Shown: piece after piece, positions 45,838-56,535 of the stretch
Position numbering within the stretch: position 1 is the first letter of the stretch
Layout of the letters: every line of letters begins with the position of its first letter
NCBI GenBank assembly: GCA_030998225.1
Contig: JAPYXD010000522.1
Location: 7,750,001 to 7,814,000, forward strand
Direction: 5' to 3'
Length of the DNA stretch: 64,000 nucleotides
Source of the DNA: Diplolepis rosae
Taxonomy: Eukaryota > Arthropoda > Insecta > Hymenoptera > Diplolepididae
Notes under the pieces: model-generated
Database searches by the model: none
Seen by the model: only the letters and a program-made list of their open reading frames with translations
What the model was told of the DNA's origin: nothing
Position numbers and translations under genes: made by a program

Positions 45838-46937
45838 GTAAGGTTACTATTTTATAAATAACTCTCTCGCGAACAAGAGTTCAAATTTTTGCAAGATACT
45901 TTTATAGAGTGATAAAATATTTCTTATTTTGGGATCACGGCTTTCAAATCAGAACTGATAATGTCATTTTATTGGCATTTATTAACCAATAAAGAGATGA
46001 AAAAGTCTAGAAACAGAGATGATATTATTTTAGTGTAACAAGGTCACTTGTACTGCGCATTTAATTGCGTAAATTAATATTTATCACTGTCTGAAGTAAT
46101 CTTGCTAAATAAATATTGACTCAGATAAAATTCAGATTATGACTTTGCTTTTGAACTTCCCGGTAATTAGGAAATTAAAAATTCTTCCGCTTCACATGAA
46201 GTTTTATTAAGAGATTTTACGGGACAAAAATGGCCTTTTATTATTGGTGTCACAAACTTATAAATAACTTTAAAAATTAATTTATCTTAAATAAATTTCT
46301 GGAATTTGGCACGCTTGAAATCTTGAAAGCTGGATTAACTTTTTGAAATTTGATTTAGCAAGTAGTGATTTATGCACTGAGGAAAGTAGATTATTTTCCT
46401 GTTTTCTCATTTTTTTTTTCTTATCTTTAATAAATCTGATAAAGATTTTTTCAGAATAAAAAATAATAATTTCAAAATTTGAAAAAAACAGAAAAATAAA
46501 TGACTAGGTTGAGAAATAAATTGATTAGATTTCAAAATAGCCATCTTTTCATTTTTTTATAAATTATCCTTTATAAACAAAGTTCTTTAGGAAGACAATT
46601 TTTAGAATCGGACAATGTATTTTCTTCCATTATTTGGAATCCTAAATAGAACTTAAATATGAATTCAATAGATCAAGAATAATTTTTTGTGGTGAAAGAT
46701 AGGAAATTTAACGAGCAGATATTTTATAAATTTCGTAAGACATTTAAAATTATTTTTAAAAATATTCAGTATTGATAAAAAAATTTTAAAATACTGTGAA
46801 AGTTAATTTTTTTACGCTCTATTTGACGGAGTCTTCGGATTTTTTACTACGTTTTCATTTTATAACACCTTAATCTAAAATATAAAGTTTACCGAGTGGA
46901 CATGAAACTTCAGGGACAAACTTTAAAATACTTTTAA
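45838..46937. other. Start of the second intron of the LDLa gene
   Basis: A+T-rich, no further LDLa or other exon recognised. At 46934-46937 a TTAA marks the edge of a possible TTAA-targeting element. Confidence 0.4.
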
Positions 46938-47000
46938 GGGGGAATCCCACTGTAAAGGGTTGACAAATGGTCTTTTTCCGGATTTTCTTGGAGTAGATAC
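46938..47000 (+). mobile_element. End of a possible TTAA-targeting element
   Basis: TTAA is followed by GGGGGAATCCCACTGTAAAG, resembling GGGGTAACACCACTGTAAAC at 63942 that also follows TTAA. TTAA targets are used by piggyBac and Kolobok elements. The opposite end was not found, so the extent is unknown. Confidence 0.4.
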
Positions 47001-47148
47001 TTTTAAAAATGAATGTACAAATGTCCATCTTTATTTAAAAAACACATACTTTAACTTTTAAGTAAAAATTTGAAAATAAATTGAATCGCAACATTTTTTC
47101 ATAAGATGTATATATTTTTTTTAATTTAATAAATTTACTAAAATTAAC

Positions 47149-49605
47149 TTTTTTTTTTTTTTTTTTTTTTTTTTTGGTGAGGAGGAAAAATGGAAACAAA
47201 CAGATTCCTCCTCCGAACGACGCGGACAGTAAAGTCTACCCGAGACGCAGGACCGCGGGTGCAGGCCACGATGCGATTTCTACTGGCCCTCCCCGTTGTT
47301 TCGCTCTCGACGCCCATCAAGCTCTCTCGTCTTCATCACAAGTGTGACGAATGACTCGATGAGCGTCCAGAAGCGATCAGACTGGAGCATGAGAGGGACT
47401 ATCATGTCAGGAGTAAGTTCGGAACACACCGCCTGACCGAGGACCCCCTAGCCACACCCCATTTTGCGCAGACGAAGAGTGCGTGCTCTGCGTTATCCAC
47501 CGGGAAATCGCAGTAGCAACACGTCTCCTCGTCTCTCTTCTTAAAGCGCTTCAGGTACGCGTTAAAACAGCCATGGCCCGAGAGCGCTTGCGCCAAGTAA
47601 AAGCCGACTTCCCCGTGCTTTCTGTTCAGCCAGGTGGCGAGCTCCGGGATCAGGCGGTAGGTCCATCTCCCTGTCTGCTCACCATGCCATCTCATCTGCC
47701 ATTTCTCGACGAGTCTGCGCCTTCCATCCTTGCGGATGGCCTCCTTCGCACGAGCGATTTCATGCAGGTCGGCGCAGGTAAGCTCCTTGCGAAGCTGAAA
47801 GGTTTCCTGCCTTTCTTCCGCCAATAAATCTATTGGCGGGACGCTCGCCAGGACCAACACAGCGCTCGTCGAGATAGTTCTATATGCCGAAACTATTCTC
47901 AGCGCGACAAGTCTCTGCGCTGAGAACAGCTTCTTCTGGATAGCATGGTTTTGCAAGGCATTGGCCCAGACCGGAGCTGCATAAAGCAGCTTCGAATGGA
48001 CCACGCTCGCCACCAATCTTCTTTTCGCTTCCCTGGGTCCACCAATGTTTGGCATAAGCCGGGCCAAGATCGCTCCACATTGGATGGCTTTGGCAGCTGC
48101 GATCTTTAGGTGTTCGCCAAAGCTAAGCCTACGATCCAGCTGCACCCCCAGGTACTTAATGCTTGTTTTCCACTCGACTTCATGCTCTCCGAGAACGATC
48201 CTCGGATATTGGAAGGATCTCCTGTCCGTAACGAGCAAAGCCTCGGTTTTCTCAGGGGCCATTTTAATAAATCTGCCATACAACCAGCGCTTTTCTCTAC
48301 ACAGAAATTCATTGATCCTCAGCTCTAGGATTCCGACGTCGTCAGCGGCGCACACGACAAGTGCGTCATCCGCGAAGCCGACGATGCTCGTTCCAGCAGG
48401 TAGGTCCATGCGCAGAAAGTCATCGTACATGATGTTCCAAACGAGTGGACCCACCCGCGACCCTTGAGGAGCGCCACATGTCATCTCCTCTTTGAGAGAC
48501 CATTTGTCGCCCTCGTATATCACCCACCTGTCGCTCAGATAGTCATCTATCATTCGCAACAGGTAGTCTGGAACCTTTTTCCGCATCATCGCTTCGATGC
48601 AGATGTCCCATCTCGCGGTATTGAACGCATTGCGTATGTCAATTCTAATAAACGCACACAATACCATACGCATAACACTTCCTTTTATCGCATTTGTGGC
48701 GATGTTAAACACAGCTTGGATGGCGTCCACAGTGGACCTGCCTTTCCTGAATCCGAACTGGTTTTCCGAGAGCCCGTTCTCCCCGACCAAGAGAGCCTGA
48801 AGCCGTTGTAGAATCAACTCCTCCAGAAGCTTCCCCATCGTATCCAATAAGCATATTGGTCTATACGACGAGGCAACCCCTAGAGGTTTGTTGCCCTTCC
48901 TCAGCAGGACCAACCTCTGCTTCTTCCAATCTGCGAAGAACCTCCCATCCCGAAGACAGGAGTTAAAGGCTTCTAGGAGGATCTCCGGGTATGCCCCGAT
49001 CACCTCTTTGAGGATCTCGTTCGGCACCCCGTCGATACCCGGCGCTGTATTTGCCTTAAGCCTTCCACCCGCTCTCTTTAGTTCTTCGAGAGTGAAGAGT
49101 TCTTCGCGCCGGACCACGCAGGAACTTCGGTCCTGTCTTTGGAACGGCTCCACGTGTGGAAACAAGCTTCGCACAATGTACTTGACTCGATCGGGATTAT
49201 CCAAGCCCGGGGTCTTTCTTCTAGTCACCAATCTCTTGGTGACTATTTTGAAGGCGAGACCCCATGGATCTTTCTCGACCTCACCGATCAAGTCTTTCCA
49301 GCATTGAAGTCGGCTTTTCTTTATGCCTCGCCTCAAAGCTGTTTTTGCCCCTTTCCATGCCCCGTGCAGCGTAGCATCCCCCTTTGAACGGGTGAATTTT
49401 CGCCGCGCTGCGAGGCATTCTCGACGTAGGGCTGCCAACTGGTCGTTCCACCAGTACATCGAATCCTTGGCTTGCCTGCGATTACGGCGAGGCATCGAGT
49501 AGTCACAAGCCGCGACCACCTTCTGCCTCACCAAGCGCGCGGCAGCTTCAAACGACCCAGCAGGGCAGACCCAACCAAGCTCATCGATGAGCCTGGTTTC
49601 TTCGA
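47149..49605 (-). mobile_element. R1-clade LINE, copy C (5'-truncated, with poly-A tail)
   Basis: The plus strand shows 27 T (47149-47175), the poly-A tail of a minus-strand insertion, then the 3' UTR (to about 47400) and a long ORF2 part. Homology with copy A stops near 49605, so ORF1 and the endonuclease are absent, as is usual for 5'-truncated LINE insertions. It sits in A+T-rich sequence resembling the ~155-bp repeat. No clear target duplication was seen. It is the least damaged of the three copies and probably the most recent. Confidence 0.85.
47402..49534 (-). CDS. LINE ORF2 fragment: reverse transcriptase with C-terminal zinc knuckle
   Basis: A 710-codon open frame. RT domain at about residues 160-480: NTAPGIDGVPNEIL (164-175), RPICLLDTMGKLLEEL, motif A FIRIDIRNAFNTARWD with Asp299, GAPQGSRVGPLVWN (about 354-367), catalytic GFADDALVV with Asp389 and Asp390, then KYLGVQLDRRL. 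At the end is a zinc knuckle C672-x2-C675-x8-H684-x4-C689. The last residues (GSSVRRCVPNLLLT) differ from copy A (EVLGQAVGSELTPD), which points to a 1-base change near the stop. The endonuclease normally in front is missing, so it could make an RT protein but not retrotranspose alone. The start Met is arbitrary because the true ORF2 start lies upstream of the truncation. Confidence 0.85.
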   Translation of the reverse strand: MVRQKVVAACDYSMPRRNRRQAKDSMYWWNDQLAALRRECLAARRKFTRSKGDATLHGAWKGAKTALRRGIKKSRLQCWKDLIGEVEKDPWGLAFKIVTKRLVTRRKTPGLDNPDRVKYIVRSLFPHVEPFQRQDRSSCVVRREELFTLEELKRAGGRLKANTAPGIDGVPNEILKEVIGAYPEILLEAFNSCLRDGRFFADWKKQRLVLLRKGNKPLGVASSYRPICLLDTMGKLLEELILQRLQALLVGENGLSENQFGFRKGRSTVDAIQAVFNIATNAIKGSVMRMVLCAFIRIDIRNAFNTARWDICIEAMMRKKVPDYLLRMIDDYLSDRWVIYEGDKWSLKEEMTCGAPQGSRVGPLVWNIMYDDFLRMDLPAGTSIVGFADDALVVCAADDVGILELRINEFLCREKRWLYGRFIKMAPEKTEALLVTDRRSFQYPRIVLGEHEVEWKTSIKYLGVQLDRRLSFGEHLKIAAAKAIQCGAILARLMPNIGGPREAKRRLVASVVHSKLLYAAPVWANALQNHAIQKKLFSAQRLVALRIVSAYRTISTSAVLVLASVPPIDLLAEERQETFQLRKELTCADLHEIARAKEAIRKDGRRRLVEKWQMRWHGEQTGRWTYRLIPELATWLNRKHGEVGFYLAQALSGHGCFNAYLKRFKKRDEETCCYCDFPVDNAEHALFVCAKWGVARGSSVRRCVPNLLLT

Positions 49606-50309
49606 AACCTATTATCTATTATAATTAATAAATTCAACGAAAATAGTAATATAAAAAATATGATGTAACAACATATTATAACATTTATAACATATATGTT
49701 ACATTTTCTAAAAATAATTTTTCATTCAAAATAAATCAGAGTTTAAACAAATATTGAGTAATAATAAATATAATATTTTAAAGAATTTGAAAATCTTTCT
49801 GTGGAAAAACTAGTGATCCTCCGATAATGTAGGCAGTGACAAGAATTTCAAACTCAACTAATTAATTTGAAATAATAAATATAATCCTTAAAAAAAAATT
49901 ATTATTAAATGAATATTATATAAATAATATTATAATTTTCATTAATTGATAGTAAATAAACAATTATTTTATATACGTTACATAAATCATAATTTAATGA
50001 AGTAGAATATGATTTTCAAATTTTCGGAAAGTTTCGTTCTGTTTTGCCCCGAAAACGAAATTACGAACATTCGGAAGTGACAAGAAACCGATTTGCTATA
50101 ATTCGGACATAATTTTCTCAATATGAGAAAGTGTCGTTCGGATTTTAAGAAACTATTTTCTTTTTTTTTAACTTTCGCCAAAATCAGAAAGTTTTTTTCC
50201 GGTATTCCGAAAATATTTTCCTTTTTTATGAATGAAATTTTAAGCAGCCCGAAATTCGGCAAATGCGTTTGGATTTAACGAATGCTCTTTTTAGTGTGCA
50301 AACTTCACA
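49606..50309. other. Stretch with a copy of the 33-271 repeat
   Basis: 49777-49870 matches parts of 95-272 (ACTAGTGATCCTCCGATAAT, GAATTTCAAACTCAACTAAT). The rest is A+T-rich; a 91-codon minus-strand frame (49987-50262) has no family resemblance. Confidence 0.45.
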
Positions 50310-50920
50310 CACTGAGAAAACTGGAGTGTCAACCTAAACATTTGGAGGGTGAAGCAGACTATATTTGAGGTTAAACTATAGGACAGCCTTCTAGATAGTG
50401 TAACTTATTACCTGTGAATTGTCAAAATAAGATGGTCAACTTGAATACTTTAGAGGGAAAAGTTGATCATCGCAGAGAGAAAAATAGATTATCGAAGAGG
50501 GAAAAACAGACTATAATCTACCTCTATGGCCAACCTCAAAACTATTACATTTAAGCTTTCATAATTATTATGTTATTATAGCAAGTGAAATAGGTACTCA
50601 ACAATTAGTTGGCAAAAATAACCCTCGTGACATTTTAACACGTAAAGGACGCGAAACCGGCAATGAGGTTAGAGTCCACGCTGGTGATATTGGAGGAAAA
50701 ATAGGCGAACCCACGTGACTTTACAATTTTGGCGCGTATTTCACCAATCGACACTCTTTATAGTGATTCTGACCCTCTGGTAACAGTTAAGCAGAATATC
50801 AAATGAGTGTCTCCCTGACCAAAAAGAAAAAAATTCGGAGAAAGTGTTGTACTATCTAGAAGTCCAAACTGACTATCTACATTTTGACACTCAAAGTTTG
50901 ACACTCCAGTTTTTTCAGTG
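50310..50920. mobile_element. TIR element with CACTGAGAAAACTGG ends
   Basis: The left end CACTGAGAAAACTGGAGTGT and the inverted right end CACTGAAAAAACTGGAGTGT bound 611 bp. Related by end core and an internal G+C-richer patch (50645-50760, with CACGTGACTTTACAATTTTGG) to 41059-42129. No transposase; no clean target duplication. Confidence 0.6.
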
Positions 50921-51519
50921 CACTCGCAAATTAAACTTTTTTTCCCTACAAAGATTGTGAAATTTTATTGAGGGGTGAACAAACGTGAGAGAGAGGTAGG
51001 AAGAGGGAGTGAGAGAGATTTTTGTATATATTTTTAAAATTATTACCTTTAATTTTGAATTTTTTTAAATTTTTACTTTACCCACACTATGCGTAAAAGT
51101 CAATTTTACACATCGAAAACGATGCGTAAACATGTACTTTACGCATACCATAAAAAGAATATAATAAATACTGGAAATGCGTAAAACTGCTAGAACTTAA
51201 ATTTTACAACTTTTTGACAATGATTTTTATTACATGACGAAAATTTTTGGCAATTTCTTACAGAGATTCTGAATTAGAAGGTGTCGTTTTGTAAATATCT
51301 TCATACAAATTTTCCATACGCTTATATTTAACTGAAATAAAATAATTCAGGACTATCTTCCAATAGCAAGATTATAAAAAATTTATAAAATATGGTCCAT
51401 AAAAGTTACATTTTTAACGACATAAGCCTCTGACCAGTAATGCCAATAAGCGACTCCCTAAATTTTTTTACTTTTTTTTTTTACAATTTTTTAAAATAAT
51501 TGCATAATATCTCAAGAAT
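50921..51519. other. Gene-free stretch
   Basis: A GAGAGAGAGGTAGGAAGAGG-type purine patch near 50990-51020, and otherwise A+T-rich sequence. Nothing recognised. Confidence 0.35.
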
Positions 51520-51930
51520 ATTGTGTCAAAATGTCAGTACACAGTACTTTTTCACATAATTCACCAGGTATCCCTAGGAGCTTTTTCGTTTATTTTAATA
51601 ATTATTAATTTTAAAATAACAAATTGGCCGATTTTTTTCGGCGAAAATCAGTTTTTTGGCTTCCAAGTGCTTCGAAAAATCGAAGAAAAAAATCCTCCCA
51701 GGGTTACCTCGAGAAACATCTCCTTTAACAAATGCAATTTGATTTTTTTGTTTCAAATGATTCTGTTGCGAGTTATGATGAACACCGCAAAACAACTTTT
51801 TTTCGAGGCGCCTCCGGAGATTTACTGTCACTCGCTCAATTTTCAATATTTTGCAATGAAAATTTAGGCAAATATTGTTCAAATGTTACATTATTATATG
51901 GAAATTGACTGAATAAACTAACGCTATTTG
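51520..51930 (+). repeat. Dispersed repeat, partner of 31640-32000
   Basis: Same orientation as the first copy. It retains the open frame [20 protein letters not shown], which differs from the first copy by few residues, so a coding origin is possible. Confidence 0.55.
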
Positions 51931-51976
51931 TATCTCCAAAAATAATTCTTAAAAATATGCCTTTTTCACTGAATTA

Positions 51977-52049
51977 CCCCCCCCCCCCCCCCCTACCTCG
52001 CAGTGGAATGAAATGAGAAAAAACTATTATCTTTCTCATTTCATTCCAC
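51977..52049. repeat. 17-C run next to a perfect 18-bp hairpin
   Basis: A run of 17 C (51977-51993) is followed by GTGGAATGAAATGAGAAA (52003-52020) and its exact inverted partner (52032-52049) with an 11-nt loop. Confidence 0.7.
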
Positions 52050-52835
52050 AGTGGGCTTGACGCATGTGCAATTAGGTGGTCATAAAATTGATAAAATGAC
52101 CATTTTTTCTATGAAAATTCTACAGAGTATATATTTTCTAGGCCCAAAATTCTCATGTAAGTATCTTCATTTTCCTTCCGAAGAGAAAAAAACGTTTTAC
52201 AGGTTTTTAGTTCAATTTATGTACTATTTTTTTTTCACCTTGAAAAATTCTACAAAAATAATTCTTATTAGAACCTTTCCGATATCTCTTGCCAGTTTTG
52301 GATAAAACTGAATTTATCCATTGTAAAAATTAAAAAAATTTAAATTAAAAAAAAATTCCTATTTTATTGATAAATGACGTTATAAGCTAAAAAAACAGGA
52401 AGTCAAATTTTGTCTTGCAAACTGCACCAGAATTTTGGGCTTTTTTGGGTACTGGCAATCACTTAGAACCAATTTCCAAAAATAACCCCTATTCCCAAAA
52501 AAACAACTCTCTTTCTAAAAAATTAGCCCTCCAAAAGTTAAAGTGTACCAGAATTTAAAGCTTTTATTGGGCTCTTCGAAAATGTCTCTATCGATTTTTG
52601 GCCTTCAACCCTTAACATCAAAAAAAATCTTATCTAAAAAAATTTGATGGTAACGGTTGGAGCCCAAAAATTGATAAAGACATTTTTGAAGAGGAAAAAA
52701 CCAAGAGAGTGCTTATAGACGATAAAGTTCGCAACAAGATGATTTTTATCTAAAGTCGTCTCTTTATGGCCACGCAAGGGTGCAATTTGTTGTTGAGGGT
52801 TGGAGCCTGAAAATCGATAAAGACATTAAATTTTA
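52050..52835. other. Gene-free stretch
   Basis: An 84-codon frame at 52051-52305 lacks any family feature. At 52580-52690 and 52800-52830 the words TCGATTTTTGG/CAAAAATTGATAAAGACATTTTT recur inverted, a degenerate repeat. Confidence 0.35.
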
Positions 52836-52919
52836 TGGTCAGCATCGTTTGTCTAATTTGCATGGAGTTTTGTCCAACCACTAGTTTCATTTGTCCTGCG
52901 TAAAAACCAGAGTTAATTA

Positions 52920-53139
52920 CTCTTTAAATCTAGATCATTAAAAATCTACTGATTATCAGTCAAATTTGACTGATTCAAATAGCTAAGAATAGGTTAATGT
53001 AAATCAGTCAAATTTTACTGATTACTTCAGTGAAAATTAACTGACTTGACAGTGAAAAATATTTTTACACTGATGAATTAGTGAAAAGGCCAATTACTGA
53101 TTCAATCAGTGAAAATTTGACTTATTCAGATTTAGTGAG
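52920..53139 (+). mobile_element. CTCTCT-MITE copy 6
   Basis: A 220-bp copy with mutated ends (CTCTTTAAATCTAGATCATT and ATTTAGTGAG) between TA dinucleotides; member of the tandem duplication. Confidence 0.85.
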
Positions 53140-53303
53140 TAGAAAATAAATTATCTGGTCCCGGCGTACATGCATAAAGGGTCATATTGTTTAAACAAAT
53201 TGTCATATGGAAGTTTTGTTGGTCAGCATCGTTTGTCCATTTTGCATAGAGTTTTGTCCAACCACTAGTTTCATTTTTCCTGCGTAAAAAACAGAGTTAA
53301 TTA

Positions 53304-53523
53304 CTCTCTAAATCTGAATCAGTCAAAATCTACTGATTATCAGTAAAATTTTACTGATTCAAATAGCTAAGAATAGGTTACTGTATATCAGTCAAATTTT
53401 ACTGATTACTCCAGTGAAAATTAACTGATTTGACAGTGAAAAATATTTTTGCAATGATGAATTAGTGAAAAGGCAAATTAATGAATCAATCAGTGAAAAT
53501 TTGACTGATTCAGATTTGGAGAG
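53304..53523 (+). mobile_element. CTCTCT-MITE copy 7
   Basis: A 220-bp copy, CTCTCTAAATCTGAATCAGT to ACTGATTCAGATTTGGAGAG, TA on both sides; second member of the duplication. Confidence 0.88.
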
Positions 53524-53799
53524 TAAAAAATAAATTATCTGGTCTCGGTGTTCATACATAGAGGGTCATATTGTTAAATAAATTGTCAAATGGAAACTTT
53601 TTTGATCAGTATAGTTTTTGCATAATGTAGATGCCATTTTGATTAGTTTGCTTTCTATTATCTATGTAGAAAGTGTTTAAATTTTTTTTTTCATGTTTTG
53701 TGTGAAATTTTTCTTTTTCAATATTTCTATTTTGGAGGGTGGACAAACGAAAGTAATGTATGGACAATCGTGGACAAACGTTGAACAAACATATTTTGT

Positions 53800-54345
53800 T
53801 TAAAAAATAGAATTTTTGAATTTTAATCGTATTTTTCGAAATTGAAACGAATAATATACATTTGATCAGAAATGGTCATACAAAATTTGTAGATCTTATT
53901 GAAGTGAATAAATTTGCATTCTTACGTATGTTTCGTATCTCATACATATTTTTGTTAAAAAATTTAATTTTCAATTCTCAATAGTATTATTAAAATTAAA
54001 ACTTAAAATATACATCCATTCGAAAAATGTCCTAATAAAAATTTGTAGAGTTCATTCATGCAAATAATTTTCCATCTCAACGCTTTTTCCGTATTTTACA
54101 TATTTTGTTTAAAAAATGTAATTTCTGAATTTTAATTGCATTTTTCGAAAGTGAAATAAATAAATCTATTTTATCAGAGACTATGTCACACGAAATTTGT
54201 AGACCTTATTGAAGTAAACAAATTTGCATTCTTATGTTTTTTTCGTATCTCACATATATTGGTTTAAAAATGGAATTTTCGATTTTCAACAGTATTTTTA
54301 GAAATTATAAAGCAAAATATACAACTTAAAAGAAAAGTTTTCCTT
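53800..54345 (+). repeat. ~155-bp tandem repeat block, third locus
   Basis: About three and a half units with AAATTTGTAGATCTTATTGA, TTCTTACGT, TTTCGTATCTCA and AAATGGAATTTTCGATTTTC, in the same orientation as 40020-40660. Confidence 0.6.
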
Positions 54346-54714
54346 CTTATATGATGAGAATATAAAAATGTTAGAGGCTTGTGGTTAGCAGTGCAGCTGT
54401 CGACTAGACAATTATTTTTGGTCCATTCAGCTTTCCTCCTCTTTCCCCCTATTTCTTTGTTTAATTAAACCGTACCTTTTGGGCTATTATAATTTGTAGT
54501 GCAAGGCCTGCATCTATTGCATCATACGTAGTTTTGCAGTATCGTACCTGTAGGTTCTTTGTCGCCGTCTAGTATAATTATGGTGAAAGCAAAGCCACAT
54601 TATTTTTCGAATGAGACATGATGCCGACAAGTCAAGTGGCTAACCATTGGCGACAGTTAATCATATGTTCTTTCCGATTAACGACTCTTTGGCATAATTT
54701 ATATTTCCCATAAT
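54346..54714. other. Gap before the hAT-like element
   Basis: Pyrimidine-rich patch at 54425-54455; no gene recognised. It ends with the 8-mer CCCATAAT (54707-54714) that flanks the hAT-like element. Confidence 0.35.
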
Positions 54715-54756
54715 CAGGGCCGGCTCTACTAAATAGACAAAATAGGCAACCGCCGA

Positions 54757-55030
54757 CTCTCTAAATCTGAACCGGTCAAAATCTACTGCTTTTCAGTGAA
54801 ATTTAACTGATTCAAATAGCTAAGAAGAGGTTACTGTAAATCAGTCAAATTTAACTGATTTTATCAGTGAAAATTAACTGATTTAACAATGTAAAATACT
54901 TTTCCACTTATGAATCAGTGAACATCAACTGATTTCATAAAGGAAAATATATTTTTTTCACTGATGAATCAGTGTAAAGGGAAAAAACTGATTCAATCAG
55001 TGAAAATGTTACTGATTCATAATTCGAGAG
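54757..55030 (+). mobile_element. CTCTCT-MITE copy 8 (inside the hAT-like element)
   Basis: A long-form copy (274 bp): CTCTCTAAATCTGAACCGGT to TCATAATTCGAGAG. The left flanking TA has become GA. Confidence 0.82.
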
Positions 55031-55177
55031 TAGGGCGGAAAAATTTAGGAGGCGGCAATGTCGGGGTGAAATTTTTCATTTTTGTAACGAGAAATCAATG
55101 GAAAGAATATAAAATATTCAATGACTTAATTTTATATTACAATTATATGAAAGAAATTAAAAGATTGTGTTGATTTA

Positions 55178-55450
55178 CTCTCTAAATCTGAATTAGTCAA
55201 AATTTACTGATTATCAGTGAAATTTGACAGATTCAAATAGCTAAAAAGAGGTTACTGTGAATCAGTCAAATTTCACTGATTACTTAAGTGAAAAGTAACT
55301 GATTTAACAGTGGAAAATATTGTTTTCACTGGTTAATCATTGAAAATTAACTGGATTAACAGTGAAAAATATTGTTGCCACTGATGGATCAGTAAAAGGA
55401 CGAATTACTGAATCGATTAGTGAAAATTTGACTGATTCCAATTTAGAGAG
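55178..55450 (+). mobile_element. CTCTCT-MITE copy 9 (inside the hAT-like element)
   Basis: A long-form copy (273 bp), CTCTCTAAATCTGAATTAGT to TGATTCCAATTTAGAGAG, TA both sides. Nearly identical to copy 10, including the unusual GATTCC before the right end. Confidence 0.85.
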
Positions 55451-55904
55451 TAACTGAAAAATCTTAATTTTTTTTATTTCGTCGCGAAAATATAACTCTA
55501 GATTGCTTAATGTAGAGATAGGATAATCTATCTTCAGATTGAAGGGGCGAAAATATTTATTCTGCCTAGGGCACTAGATTTCCTTAAGCCGGCCCTGCCC
55601 AAAATTAAGAATCTCGATACCCACGTTCTAATATGTCGTATCCCACAAAATTTGAGAAATTGACTTTTTTTGAAAAATGGATTAATAATAATGTTTTACA
55701 GCTTATATTAAAATCTTGGGAGTCAAATTGTTTATTTAATATTTTTAAATAAATATTCTAATATGTCGTATCCCACATGCTGATTTTCACGAATTCTAAT
55801 ATGTCGTATCCCACATCAATTGGTTAAGTCAGCGCCAGCGATGTGACAGTCAATTTTTATTTTGTGAATAGTCTTAAGTTTATTTTAAGAAATTATTTAA
55901 TAAA

Positions 55905-56358
55905 ATGAGTAAGAAGGTAATTACAAATAATATTTTTACAACTCCAATTAAATCTAGAGCATCCGCTGAAACCTCTGTTTGTAGATCGATTAAAAATAAC
56001 TAAAAGTAAATCGCAACAATTACGGGCATTAAAAAAAGTGTTGCTGAGAGATACACACTGCTTCTATGATAATATAAAATATATTGATGATACTGACTCT
56101 GCTTCTGACCAATCTCCATCAATAAAAAATTTGGAAGCCGAGAGTAAAAATATAGTTAAGGTAACTGAAAAGACTAAGAGTAAGAAACGAAAAGCTAATC
56201 AAGTTAATCTTGGTGTTAAAAGCAAAGTACTGCATACTAATAATAGATTTATAAAACCTGAAGATAATGATATTAATTATAAAAAAATTGTGATAATACC
56301 AGACGAAAGAGGACAAGAAATTTTCAACAATATCAGCAAGAAAATGGACTTGAAGTAA
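55905..56358 (+). pseudogene. Unrecognised basic protein fragment inside the unclassified transposon
   Basis: A frame starting MSKKVITNNIFTTPIKSR at 55905 stops after 33 codons; the next frame (open from about 55920, first Met at 56038) runs to 56358 with FVDRLKITKSKSQQLRALKK, LLRDTHCFYDNIKYIDDTDS, EKTKSKKRKANQVNLGVKSK and IPDERGQEIFNNISKKMDLK. A 1-base frameshift or an intron could link the two. The KTKSKKRK stretch looks like a nuclear-localisation signal. No family recognised; it could be the remnant of a transposase N-terminus or an accessory ORF. Confidence 0.4.
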
Positions 56359-56535
56359 AAAAAAAAAAAATTAAGAGTACTTAAAATGAAAAAAAAAAAA
56401 TGATTTAAGCAATATTAAAGATAGTAAAAATAAAATGTATCAATAATGTTATATTATAATAATTATGAATTAAACAATACAAAAGAAGAGAGAAAAATGT
56501 TATGTATGGGATGAAACAATATTTAGTTATAAAAC

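Larger units (their letters stand above)
52836..53600 (+). repeat. Tandem duplication (2 x ~383 bp) containing MITE copies 6 and 7
   Basis: Unit 1 (about 52836-53219) and unit 2 (about 53220-53600) share the flanking words TTTGTCCAACCACTAGTTTC, CTGCGTAAAAA, AATAAATTATCTGGTC and GGGTCATATTGTT around a MITE, so a MITE-bearing segment was duplicated. Confidence 0.75.
54715..55597. mobile_element. hAT-like element with CAGGGCCGGC ends, carrying two MITEs
   Basis: The ends CAGGGCCGGCTCTACTAAAT and, inverted, CAGGGCCGGCTTAAGGAAAT bound 883 bp. Flanking 8-mers CCCATAAT and CCCAAAAT agree in 7 of 8 bases, the hAT duplication length. MITE copies 8 and 9 occupy about 547 bp of it, so the element proper is about 336 bp. 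Non-coding. Confidence 0.7.

Noticed and set aside
47402..49534. A host gene coding a 710-residue protein
   Set aside because: It is ORF2 of an R1-clade LINE with RT motifs, a poly-A tail and two further copies in the window.
47120..49640. Target-site duplication of LINE copy C
   Set aside because: Sequences before the poly-T (AAAATTAAC) and after the 5' junction (AACCTATTAT) do not match convincingly; AATAAATT on both sides is too common in A+T-rich DNA.
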